Shown piece by piece: positions 12,575 to 23,957 of a stretch of DNA of 64,000 bases. Under the pieces are notes generated by a model. That model was not told where the DNA came from, searched no databases, and was given only the letters and a program-made list of their open reading frames with translations. This DNA is from Nymphaea colorata (lineage: Eukaryota; Streptophyta; Magnoliopsida; Nymphaeales; Nymphaeaceae). The translations under genes were made by a program, and so were the position numbers. Each line of letters starts with the position of its first letter. Within the stretch, counting starts at the first letter, position 1. The stretch lies in contig NC_045142.1 in NCBI RefSeq assembly GCF_008831285.2, forward strand, positions 20,277,354 to 20,341,353, read 5' to 3'.

Positions 12575-13230
12575 TATTTGTTTCTATTCAACAGGGTGGT
12601 TCCCCTCTTTTTTGACTTCTCCACCACTAAAAGAGAAGTGTGGTGGAAGAAAGAAATAAAGTGACAGCTCCACGCATTTTTAGTTCTTATGCATGTCTAG
12701 AGAGAGGGGGAGAGAGAGGGGGGGAGAGAGAGCAAACAGAAAGATGGAATTCTTTCCGGCATCAGCTAGTGACGATCGGCAGCCATGAAGATTCATGAGG
12801 ACCATGGTGTAGGTACTGTGAATAGCTTTAAAATAGGGAAGGGTAGCTGGTCGATCAAGGCAGGGCGTCTTTTAGATGTGGTTTCATTAGCATATGTGTT
12901 TTCTATATGCTTTTGTGGTGATACTCCTTTGTGTTGAAGTCGGTGATATACGTGAGAGACTTCCTTCAAAAAAAAAAGGATGAAAAGTTGCGGAAACTTG
13001 TCCTTATCAGTGATAAACGTGGTGATGCTCTCTTTTTTTACTTGTCTACCACTGAAAGTGAAAGTGTGCTGGAAAAAAGAAACAAAGTAACAGCTCCATG
13101 CCCTTTGACTTCTCTTGCAAGAAGAGAGCGAGAGAGAGAACGAGAGATGGGAATTACATGTTTTGTTCTTATTTTAAATAGTAGTCTGTGCTGGCGAGTG
13201 GAAAAGAGAGATGAGTCCAACAAATCCTAA
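12575..13230 (+). repeat. Module N, two copies in tandem
   Basis: Two versions of module N follow one another. The first (12,575-12,690) has ctattcaacagggtggttcc and GA-rich sequence; the second (13,020-13,230) has gcccttt followed by a GA-rich run. Both are reversed in the right arm at 39,985-40,130 and 39,190-39,440. No coding potential is conserved. Confidence 0.55.
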
Positions 13231-13451
13231 GTTCTGTTCTAGCAAAAGAACTGAAGTATGCAAGTTTAGTTTGAAAGCGGAGAGTGCTTCAGGACATAGA
13301 GGATCCTTCAGGTCCCTTTTTCAACAGTACCGAGGAGTAACCAGTCCTTACATAATCAAGATGGTTGAAGTTTTCTTGGGAATAAGATGAATGGTGAAGA
13401 AGTTTAACAACACTGTGATTGTTCTGATTCTCAAGATAGAAGGAGCAACAC

Positions 13452-13523
<72 letters not shown>

Positions 13524-13577
13524 TTGTCCAAGGGTCGCATGTCAATCTTTGAAAACCTATTTTATATGTACCATAAT

Positions 13578-13612
<35 letters not shown>

Positions 13613-15700
13613 TGTTTTCCTTATATAAATTTTAAATAGTTGATCACCTTAAAATCAACAATTAAATGTAAACTTTAGCAATAGAGGACTTAGGAATGTA
13701 AAAGACGAAGCAAACCAAATATTTTTATGACCTCAGGGTTTATCTATGCAACCATTAAAATGTGTGAAGGCCTTCATCCAAGAAATCCATTTATTTCTTG
13801 CTTCATATTAATAGGGATCCATAGATAACTTGACAAGATATAATAATGGTTTCCATAAATAATTTCTTGCCATTCATACTTGCATCTCATCAATCATTTC
13901 CAATTTTGATCGCAAATTGAAAATGTCACGCTATCATTTAACAAGTTATGTCCAGTTCTTCATGCGAATGGAACTAATATATAGTGAGACCACCAGTGGC
14001 AGAGCTAGAAATTTCTGATTGAGGGGCACTCTGTTTAGTTTTAAGCTTGAAGGGTCACTCATATGTAAAAGAAAAAAAAAAGAAACAATAAAAGTCAATT
14101 ATGTTTACATATGTAAATAAGGCAAAATTTGTAGGCTGGTGTGGGTAATTGCTCACACCAGCTACAATGTAACTCTGCCACTGGTGACCACCTTGAGTTA
14201 CAGATTACCTCTTCATGTTTCACCACATGGCACTTGTATTTGTCACTCATCATGCGATAAAAATATTTTGGAGATGAATATTTCAATTTGTTTGACTATC
14301 TTGGAAGGCTTGAAGTGAATTGTGGCTGCTGGAAGAAAGGAACATGCTTTTTGAGAGTGACTCTAGCACCATTAGTAGCCATTCTTTGGAATTTGCAATT
14401 TCTTTTGAATTTTGACAATGATGCTCTGAGCAGCAGTGATCATCTGAGGAATTTGATGTGAAAGGATGGAGGCCTCATTGTGGCCTACTACTCCTTTTGA
14501 ACATTGAATAAGGTGAGCCTGCATATGCTGGTGAGGACATTCCACTTGAAGGGGATGAAGACAATGAAGCAAAATGAGTTTGAATATTATAATGATGATG
14601 GAGAAGATGAATAGATAGGTTGCATATTATGAATGTTTGATAATATGATGTAAAAACAGTAAAAAGTTTATTGTAAAAGTCTTTGAGACCTCAAATTTTA
14701 TCATGTTTATCATATCTTATCATTATTATGTCTGTCGGTAAAAATTTGTGAATTTTTATTATGTGTGTAATATTATGATGAGTTGGTTTATATAGGAAAC
14801 ATTTTTTTTGTTTTATCAGAATTTATCGCTATTTTTTATTTTTTATTGCAAATGCATTACAAAAATAAATTTACAATATGTTTCCATACATGTATAGGTC
14901 AGCCCGATCGATAAGTGATACGATACCACTTTTACAATATTGTTTCTTTCTTCAAATTAAGTTTCCTACAGTTTCAAGTATTGTCTTATGAGATTGAACA
15001 ATGACCAGGTGGCCAAATTTGTTCAACAGAATTAAGAGCCTCAAGAGCAGTTGTCGAGGGCGCTGGCAAAAATTGAGCTGGGAAATAAAGCTGCTACTAT
15101 CTGGGAGGTTGTTCCAAGTGAAGAATTGACTGAGTCTCATGGGGAGGAGGAGGAAATTTGGTGCAGAAGGCAAGAAATTGTAGATGCAAGGGGTGATAGA
15201 AATCCCAGTTGTTTTCAAGTTGTAGGTCAAATAGAAATTATTTTTAATGATCATTAAATCTAACATTTAATTATGAACTTTATTTTGATTCGCATGCTGC
15301 GAAAGCACAAAATGACAAGAAAATGTGGATGAAGCTGGACTAGGGCTAGCTAGATGATAAAATCTTGAAGGGTCTGGTAATTAATAGCCATCATTTTCTT
15401 TCTTAATAAGACCAGAAAAAATATGTTATAAATTAAACATTTTCATGATTTGGGTCAAATGACTCATAAATCCAGTGTTTCTTTGGTCAATGTTTGCCAT
15501 GAGCCAGACCCAACTAACATTCAATCGACCATATTTTTTGTGTTAAGACTGAACCAATTTAAAAAATAAGTACACTCTATAGAGATCTTCCCTTGTGCCG
15601 GGTGAGCAAGAGGGGTATTTCATCCTACCGCTCAACAAGAGGGGTATTTCATCCCTAGAGCCAAATGCTGTGTCAGGTGTGCCACAGTTGCAGGTTCATT
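13231..15700. other. Inverted-repeat interval without genes
   Basis: It pairs in reverse with about 36,600-39,190. It contains AT arrays at 13,453-13,522 and 13,580-13,608. A block at 14,090-14,580 and one at 14,950-15,270 are well kept in both arms, and their minus-strand frames are partly open in each. No known domain was recognised in these frames, so they are not called as genes. Confidence 0.55.
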
Positions 15701-16124
15701 GAAATTCAACAGAATCAGCCTCTGTGATGGTAAATCCTAAATAAAATGTACTTATTTCATTGTCAGAAAATAAATAATGAATCATGACTAGTTTACACAT
15801 ACAATTGAGCAAGGTCATCTGTAGACTTAGATAATGTTTGTTATTTGTTGGGTTAGTCATCTTCCCAGATAGAAAACATACTAGAAGCATCAAACAAAGC
15901 AATGCTAGTGGGAAATTCAACAGAATCAGCCTCTGTGATGGTAAATCCTAAATAAAATGTACTTATTTTTTTGTCAGAAAATAAATAATGAATGATGACT
16001 AGTTTACACATATAATTGAGCAAGGTCATCTGTAGACTTAGATAATGTTTGTTATTTGTTGGGTTAGTCATCTTCCCAGATAGAAAACATACTAGAAGCA
16101 TCAAACAAAGCAATGCTAGTGGGA
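15701..16124. repeat. 211-bp tandem duplication, left arm only
   Basis: Two adjacent copies (15,701-15,911 and 15,912-16,122), both starting gaaattcaacagaatcagcc and ending caaagcaatgctagtggg, nearly identical. The partner at about 36,311-36,525 has a single copy, so the duplication arose after the arms formed, or was lost on the right. Diverged single versions occur at about 23,955-24,145 and 58,180-58,370. Confidence 0.85.
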
Positions 16125-16216
16125 ATATATATATATATATATATATGAGTGTGTGTGTGTTTATGTTGAAATTAGGCTGCTATTTCTGTGCTCGGATGGT
16201 TATTTTGTATTGTTAA

Positions 16217-16289
<73 letters not shown>

Positions 16290-16559
16290 GAGTGTGTGTG
16301 TGTGTGTTGAAATTAGGCAGCTATTTCTGTGCACGGATGGTTATTTTGTATTGTTAAAAACTGCCATAAAAGTTGGATTCCATAATTGAAAACCGTGGTC
16401 AAGCAATTGATCGTTGTAAATGCATCTTTTGCGCTGTTTTTTATCGGCACCAAACAAACAAATAACCATCCAGCAGCCGTGGAGGTTCATCTTTGAATCA
16501 CTTGAATATTCAGAAATGATCGCCCCAATCCATTGTTAATCACCCATTTTAATTACCCT
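16125..16559. repeat. AT arrays flanking a duplicated 60-bp block
   Basis: Contains AT arrays at 16,126-16,146 and 16,219-16,282. A block reading gttgaaattaggctgctatt, then ctgtgctcggatggttattt, occurs twice around the second array. Its reverse copy at about 36,230-36,300 has one CA/AT array. No gene. Confidence 0.65.
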
Positions 16560-17830
16560 TAAACATGTATAAAGTATGATGACATTCGTTTATTTTACAG
16601 TCAACCTTGTACAATAGATGGATCATATGAATATCCCATCAAAGGATGTAGGATGGCCCAGCAAAGCAAAATTACTATGATCTTTCAAGGAATTGATTCC
16701 TCATGACTTGAATAATTTCATGCTAGCCCACCAACTTGTGATCTCAACCCCTTCTTTAGTGGTGGAGCCAAGGCTTTCTGGCTGAAGGGCACGTGAGTCA
16801 CCGACCTGGGTCTGACGTGGGGCAATGGTGCACAGCAACCCACACTTCGCTTCAATACTTCCCTTCTTACAGCATGTTCACCGCTTATTGTGGTTACCTA
16901 AGGAATATGTTAAGATGTCCCTCTTATTGATCAAATGGTGATTGGAATTCTTCAACACAAGATTATTCAAACACTATTACTTAAAATTGCTTGGATTGTG
17001 GAGAAGGGTGCAGAAAACACAAAAAGTTGCATGCAAACCTCGGTAAATGACGCAAGAACTTGTTACATCACTAGCTAATGTCACCAGCCACCGTAAGTCC
17101 CCTAGCAAAATGTTCCAATCTTGGTGTCTATAAATTATGACATATAAAGAGGATTAATTACTGTCATTTGTATATTTAATTACCTATTTGATGTCTCATG
17201 AATAGAACAAGGGGCTCCCTCGACAGTTTCCAAATGCAAGAAACCTATTTGATTTCACTAGTAGTGGCTGCCGGAAGTTCATGCAGCGCAATTACATTAT
17301 TATACAAGAATTTTTGTTAGGTACTGGAAAACTATATATTTTAAACTTAGAACATGGTAACTCCTCAACTTGATTGCAAGATAAGCTAAGCAAGGTTATA
17401 ATCAATCACCAAAATATGGAGTACATCACTAACTTGTGGAGTTTGGTGCATGTTGGATGGAGAGTCAACGCTTCACGCCTTCAAACTAAGCGAGTCCAAA
17501 AATCACCCAAAATGGTTTTCAGCTAGAGATCAAGCTGAAGAAAAAAAGAACCCTAAAGGGGTAGTGGAAAAGCCAAATTTCTTACTGGGGGGTAGTATTA
17601 GTTTAACTTTCAACTTTAAGGTAAATAAAAAAATTCAAAAAAAAAAGTATCAATGACTGGTACGTGAAATTGCTTACAAAATCCGCAACACGGCTACACT
17701 ACTGTTAAGGAGTCATTTGGCAGCAGGGACACTCATACATTTTCATAGTAAGAACAACCCCTAAATATGTAAACAAAATGGGGGATGCTTAGCAGAAGTC
17801 TATCCGAGCGTGAGTGACTATACACAATTT
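16560..17830. repeat. Module S, copy 2
   Basis: Same strand and order as 2,207-3,480. It pairs in reverse with 34,760-36,010. It lacks part of the middle block present at 2,400-2,480. No gene. Confidence 0.65.
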
Positions 17831-17929
17831 CCCTGGATCTCTTTCCTCCAATGAAAAAGATTGAAAACTAGAAAGTGACAAAACAGAACACATAACAACT
17901 ACGAACCATGAAGAAGAGAAAACAGTTCT

Positions 17930-18564
17930 ATTTAGATGGGTGCTTTATGTTACTTCATGCCTAAGAAGGTGCGGTCCTTCCAGTTTTCACTTTTAACCTA
18001 TACAAATCAGACCTTAGGCATGCAATATATTGGATCATATAGATATGTAGCCCTCCACATACGTCATCAAAAGTATATCAGATGCCCACCTAAGCAAGAA
18101 ATTAAGTCTAAGAAGTCTGAGAAAACTTGTTCCTATAGATGGATAAGCAAATGCTAGTCCATTAATTCGAGATCTAATTCCAGATTTTTTAAAGCGATAT
18201 CTCATCCACAGCATCACATCGATTGAGGAATCAACAAGCGATATCCCATGACAATGATGGTGGCCTAAGTGCAGTTTCTTCTCTCCACCGCCTGCGAACC
18301 CGAAGCCCCGATATGAGATTTAGTTGCGTGCACATCCGAACGCACAAGTATGCAGTGGAAAAAAGATGGGGTTTTGATATGTTCAATTTTTTTAATAAAG
18401 AAATGTTTATTTTAGACTTTTTTGACCTTTTCGTAACCTTTTTTCTACTCTTTTAAAATGTTTCTTTTTTATTATATACAGAGAAAAAAGATGGGGTTGG
18501 GGTACTTTTGAATTTTTTAATAAAATGATGTTTATTTTAGACTTTTTAACTCTTTCATAATATC

Positions 18565-18614
<50 letters not shown>

Positions 18615-19305
18615 TCTTCTTTGAAGATGTCTTTTCTATAATACCTTTTCTTGGACCGGATACTCTCCTTTCATTGTGGCTGTTACATTAATACAAATAT
18701 GTTCCTGTTACCCCATGTTCACCTGAACTCTAAACCTGGTTATATATGTGTCATACTAATGCAAAAAAAATTTTGTGCGCTGGTTATGATGAAAATAGTG
18801 CCAATTCACACCAAAAAAAAAATTGGGAAGACAAAAGTGGAAGTCAAAAAAAAAACTATAAAGGACATACCTTTTGAAAATTACTAAAATGTCCCCTTAC
18901 TCTTGGGTATGTACGTTGGGTACCCTTAACCGGGCACTCAACTCAATCTACCCAAACTCAGCTGAATGCTCTCCACTCACTGCCTCTTCATGAGCAACTG
19001 TCACCACCCTTTCTCTCTCTCTCTCTCTCTCGCTTTCTGATTTAGCCTGATTTGTTTCTTTATTCTAAAACAGCTCTTAAGGATGGTGGAAAGATTAATG
19101 GACGATGTGGGCCATTAGATAGAGAGACATGCATGGAATATTCTTGTGTCAGATTTCCATTGCATCCATGGGTCACATTTTTCTTCCTTTGACAAGCAGC
19201 CTAAACCATTGCATCCGGCATTGTTATCCGACGTGAGGTCTGTGTGCATGACCTAGAAGAATGCCTCAGTAGGAAGCATATCAATATTAAACATCAATCA
19301 AGAAG
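17930..19305 (+). repeat. Module P, copy 2
   Basis: Diverged copy of 9,256-10,480, ending with a CT run at about 19,013-19,032. It includes a local imperfect duplication of the block aaaaaagatggggtt followed by gtttattttagactttt (about 18,359-18,425 and 18,486-18,550). About 320 bp of it (18,165-18,485) is missing from the right arm at about 34,405. An AT array lies at about 18,570-18,612. Confidence 0.6.
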
Positions 19306-19309
19306 AAGT

Positions 19310-19430
19310 TGCATGGTGGGTCCGGCCATCTGAAGAGCACGGCTGGACCGTCGATGGATCGAGCCCAGTTTCATGGACTGGCCTGCCCTGATTGCGTTTT
19401 GAGAAATCCAGGACTTGTCAAACACTCATC
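19310..19430 (+). repeat. Module B, inner left copy (B2)
   Basis: Recognised by gcatggtgggtccggccatc, then cggctggaccgtcgatgg and gcaatccaggacttgtcaaa-like sequence. It pairs in reverse with 33,498-33,610 and marks the inner end of the left arm: homology stops at about 19,430 in the middle of B. Confidence 0.7.
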
Positions 19431-19544
19431 TTTACTCTGACAATGCCAAAAATGACTGAAAATTATGGTTTGCAGCTAGATATTTATCGCCTGTTTTACA
19501 TATTGTCCTCATTCTTGTTTATAGAATACCTCACAACATGAGTG

Positions 19545-19850
19545 TCAAACTTCCCTCTTAGCAATCTCAGCTAGCTTAACCACCTCTTTATGCACAGCCT
19601 GATTTTTGAAACACCATAGATTCCAGATTGTGATATTGAAGCAGGCAAGCCAACACCATCCGGATTCTTTACATGAGAACCTCTTCCTCCACCACCAGTT
19701 CCAGACAGAGAAAAAGTCTGATGTATGGAATTTATCAACTCCAAGCCATGAATAGATGTATTGCTAAATGTTCATAGCATTAGTATATGAGAAAAGAAAG
19801 TGAGATAGATCTTCACAAGCCCTCCACAGAACTTAAACACAGAAACAATG
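19545..19850 (-). mobile_element. LINE retrotransposon C-terminal tail (zf-RVT-like relic)
   Basis: The minus strand reads a zinc-binding reverse-transcriptase tail of the plant LINE type. It starts at a Cys pair followed by RACEDLSHFLFSYTNAM, then YIYSWLGVDKFHTSDFF, a Trp-rich VWNWWWRKRF, and ITIWNLWCFKNQAVHKE, ending at a stop at 19,545. The spacing and the IWNLW..KN core fit the C-terminal zf-RVT region and tail of non-LTR elements. Two in-frame stops break it. No reverse transcriptase core was seen upstream, so it is a fragment, and it lies in the unique spacer only. Confidence 0.65.
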
Positions 19851-21840
19851 GAAGACCCTACGTGTTGAAGTTTGGCATCAGCAGGTTGACGTTAATAACT
19901 ACAAACAAACACAACCAGTTAGCTCTTGGTAACGCTTTTGCGTTCCACAATCTCTGTGCCATGTAACTACCATTCCTTTAATTTTACATGGTTCCAAACT
20001 TGGCTCCTGAGCTTTGCAGGTTTACGATTTTCTTTAGAACAAAGAAAATCTGCACTTTGCATGAGCCTAATTGAAGGCAATCTCCAATGCATTGCACATG
20101 TCGCCATAGATTTAGCTCAATGTGGTGCTGTATTAGCATTTACTTGAGTAAAGCATCCTCCATAGAACTTAGCAAGCTCTCCATTCATCACATTTCAAGT
20201 AACAGATTTAGATCCCACCAAGAGAAGAAATATAGGGAACCATTTCCACATACCAAGTACTTTTCCTACTCAAATATTTCTTCATGCATAATGAGTTCAA
20301 TATACCCTGGTGAAAAATTAATGTACTAATCAATGCAAATATATATATTGCCTTGGGGAACTAATATGTGCTTGCATGTTTGTGTGAATGTGTATTTCAT
20401 TGATAAAATGTTCCTTGCTAATTTATCATTCGCTAATGTGTATATGTACAATTCATTGACATATTACTCTATTTAATGGTTTAAGGGTGTAGTAGTGCGT
20501 TGCAGAAAAGCTTCGATAATGTTTGGCTTATTCAGCATCTTCTTAGTGTTCTTAGGCTGATAACGATGCTCAACTCCGAAACTGGCATGGGGAAATTCTG
20601 GTGCCCTCCTACTGTCTATTCTTTTTCTGTTTGGTATTCTAGCTATAGACATCTGAATTGGTCATTATTTATTTGTCCTGACCAGGAACTAAAGTGGCTC
20701 GCTTTTGAACCTTTAGTTCCATGTTTTGAAGCTTGAAAAGTTTGATGTTTACATATGCAAACTGTTGAGAGAAGTGCCTGCACTTCTCTGGGCAAGAGAG
20801 AATATAGTTTTATGATATTCGACTAGTGCGATGATGTGTAGAATCTATAATATGCCTCCCAAGACTGACGTGGGAGGAGGGTTTGGATTTATGACATGCT
20901 CTTTTTTGTAGGCTACAACGATGATAAGAAGTGGAAATGTATCAGTGGAAATGTATCGCTTTCCTTTATGCCTTTGTACCTCTATATTGTATCTACATGT
21001 AAAAACAATAATTGTTATTCAGGTCTCAAGGTTGCTTTGGTTTGGAGCGGAGCCATGTTATAGGATATATCCAATTGGCCTTTTGATCTTTTCCCCCTTT
21101 GTGAATTGACAGCAACCTTCACATGCTTTTTCAGTTCTAGGCTTTTGAGATACACTTTTTGTTCCACTTAATGTAGAAAAAATCACATCATGGTTGGTTG
21201 AGGCATGGTGGAAGACTGATGCTTGGTTGTTATGATTAAAAAGCATTATATTTTCGTGCAAAGTGTCTTTGTTCTCCTGTAGACGGTCTCCTTTTGAGGC
21301 TTATTGGCAGTTGGTAACATTTCTACTAAGTTTGATTGGGACATTACTTTGGACCTTTTTTTTATGTATATGCTTAGGCAGAGAAATCTTGGCGTGCTGT
21401 TTGTTCCATTTGATCCTAAACCTGATTAAAAGCATCTCAAATCATTCAAACCTCACTCTCAGCCCTAAAGTAGTTTTAATTTAGGAGAGTGAGCTATGGA
21501 AGTAGTGATTACCCCTTAGTAGTCAAGCATCTCAAATCATTCAAACCTCACTCGTCCCTTGTGATGTATTTTTTTTGGAAAATGATCATTTCGTAGATTC
21601 TTCATGTGACCAAGACACAAAGCTAATCAAAGTTTGGCGGACAACATTACACTCAGAGTCTAATAGAGTCCAATCCCACTATTGTCATTATCGTCTACCT
21701 TACCTTATGATTTTACAAAACCCACTGCATAGTTTAAATCGAACCATTTGCAAAACTTTTGTCAACTTGTCGTCTTTAAACCAACCTAAACGCGAAAAAA
21801 AGTGTTCAACACATCAAAAACTAATTCGGCAAATTAAATG
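19851..21840. other. Unique spacer DNA, nothing recognised
   Basis: No repeat of this stretch was noticed elsewhere in the window. Open frames are short and no domain was recognised. A local duplication of a block around agcatctcaaatcattcaaa lies at 21,430-21,460 and 21,526-21,555. It might include 3' pieces of a gene with introns, but no phase-consistent exon chain could be built. Confidence 0.4.
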
Positions 21841-22440
21841 GCGGTTGTTTCGATCGCCGGAATAGAGAACTACAGTGGTGACAGGTGCTGCCGACTCCTC
21901 CAGCGGTGGTTTCGATCGCCGGGATACAGCTATAGCGGTGACAGATGTTGTCGACCTCCAGTGGTGGTTACAATTGCCGGAATAGAGCTATAGCGGTGAC
22001 ACTGTGCGACTTCCAGCGGTGGTTTCGATCGCCGCAATAGAGCTATAGCGGTGACACTTGTTTGCGACCTCCAGCGGTGGTTTCGATCGCCGGCACAGAA
22101 CTTTAGCGGTGACACTTGTTTTTGACCCCCCGTGGTGGTTGGATCGCCGGAGAGCTATAGCGGTGCCAAAGGTGGTTTCCTTCGCCAGGATAGAACTACA
22201 GCGGTGACATTTGTTTGTGACCTCCAGTGGTGGTTGCGATCGCCGGAATTGAGCTATAGTGGTGACAGCTCTTTCACCGGCATTGAATAACTATGGAGGT
22301 GACTTGTTTGAGACCTGCAGCGGTGGTTGAAAACGCCGGCATAGAGCTATAGCGGAGCCGTGCTTGCCATCGCCGGCGTAGAACTATAGCGGTGATAGCT
22401 GTTTCCCACTTCCAGCAGTGGTAGTCGAGACTTAGACCGA
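21841..22440. repeat. GC-richer minisatellite, unit about 57-60 bp
   Basis: About ten imperfect head-to-tail units. Each has GGTGGTTTCGATCGCCGG, then ATAGAGCTATAGCGGTGACA, then a spacer like CTTGTTTGCGACCTCCAGC. Unit starts are near 21,841, 21,904, 21,961, 22,018 and 22,076; later units are shortened or degenerate. The minus-strand open frame over it simply translates the repeat. It is distinctly richer in G+C than its surroundings and rich in CpG. Confidence 0.85.
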
Positions 22441-22970
22441 CCCGATTCGTGCTATTATAATGTCTCTAGGATGTAATAAACCCTATGATGATAATAATAT
22501 TTGGATAAGGTTTTTGATTGAAGCACAACTTCGTCTTCATCCGCGCTTCCTGCGCCTCCATTCTTCTTCCTCCTCCATTCTCTATTCTTCGGCTTAGCAA
22601 CCCTGCATTACCCACAAACCCTCCACTGGTTTTCCCTACTAGGAGGTGGATCGAAGCAAACGGCCGACGGACTGTTCTTCTTCAACGCATTCCCGAGCAG
22701 AAGTAGAGGTGGCTGCCGTGCGAGCTCCTCATCCACAGAAGTAGATGGACATGCAATTTTATTAACTTCCCTTTAAATTCTTGCAAGCTTATGTCTACTT
22801 TCCCAATTTTGTCGTTGGTTTCTCACAATTGTATATCTCCATCAAACAGCCAATGTGGTGAACTAGAGAGTTTACTACTCATAGTTGTTAGCTAATTGTG
22901 ATGTCCAACAGATGGTTTTGGTAACCTCAAAAATGGCATTGTTCTCAAGGATACCTGGATATCTGTTAAT
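22441..22970. other. Unique stretch next to the minisatellite
   Basis: Contains a C-rich open frame on the plus strand (22,518-22,706) with no recognised domain. The block TGTCTCTAGGATGTAATAAACC (split by variation in related elements) hints at a transposon end, but no terminal repeat or target duplication could be shown. Confidence 0.3.
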
Positions 22971-23911
22971 AAAGCCAAATGCAGTCAGTTGTTCTTTCCA
23001 TAAAATAATTAGCTCTCATGAAGTTTTGTCATCACGTGCAAGTGTTCTGTTGTGATGCAAGTGGATGCACGAGTGCTTGGTTCTTGAGCTTAGGTGCTTA
23101 TCTTTTCTCTCAATGGCAGTAATTAATCCACTGTTGATGTCATAATTTACAGACACCAAGATTGGAACATTTTGCCGAGGGGGACTTATAGTGGCTGGTG
23201 ACATTAGCTAGTAATGTAACAAGTTCTTGCATCATTTACCAGGGATTGCACGCAACTTTTTTGTTTCTGCACCCGTCTCCAAATTCCAAGCAATGCTAAG
23301 TAATAACGTTTGAATATTCTTGTGTTGAAGAATTCCAATCACAAATTGATCAAGAACAGAGACATCTTAACGTATCCCTTAGGTAACCCATAGTAAGCGT
23401 TGAACATGCTGTAAGAGGGAAAGTATTGAAGCTAAGTGTGGGTTGCTGTGCACCATTGCCTATACCAGTCAGTCAAAAATATATTGTGATGATGCTGGAC
23501 CCAGTTGCTGTCACATAAGAGTGCCCACGTTTGATGTGACTCACGTGCCCTCCAGCCAAAAAGTCTTGGCTCCACCACTAAAAAACGGGTTGAGATCACA
23601 AGTTGGCGGGTTAGCATGAGCTTATTCATGTCATGAGAAATCAATTTTTTGATGGGATATTCATACGATCCATCTATTCTAGAAGGTTGACTGGAAAATA
23701 GACGAATTTCATCATACGAACCTCCATGGCTGGATGGTTATTTTTTTGTTTGGTGTTGATAAAAACCATTGCAAAAGATGCATTTGAAATGATCAATTGC
23801 TTGACCATGGTTTTCAATGATGGAATACAACTTTCATGGCAGTTTTTAACAACACAAAATAACCAACCGAGCATAGAAACAGCTGTGATTCCAATACACA
23901 CACACACACAC

Positions 23912-23957
<46 letters not shown>

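Noticed and set aside
14095-14572. Two minus-strand frames that stay open in both arms (partners 37,616-38,090), considered as real exons
   Set aside because: No domain, no start context, and similarity of the arms at DNA level explains the shared frames.
15051-15257. Plus-strand charged frame MSRALAKIELGN, considered as a small gene
   Set aside because: It is not open in the right-arm partner, and the opposite strand frame is equally open; no domain seen.
19851-21840. Possible host gene in unique spacer DNA
   Set aside because: Splice-like sites could be picked but no set of exons joined in phase with a recognisable or conserved product.
21930-22115. Minus-strand frame with Arg/Ser-rich repeats
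   Set aside because: It follows the minisatellite unit and stops when units lose register.
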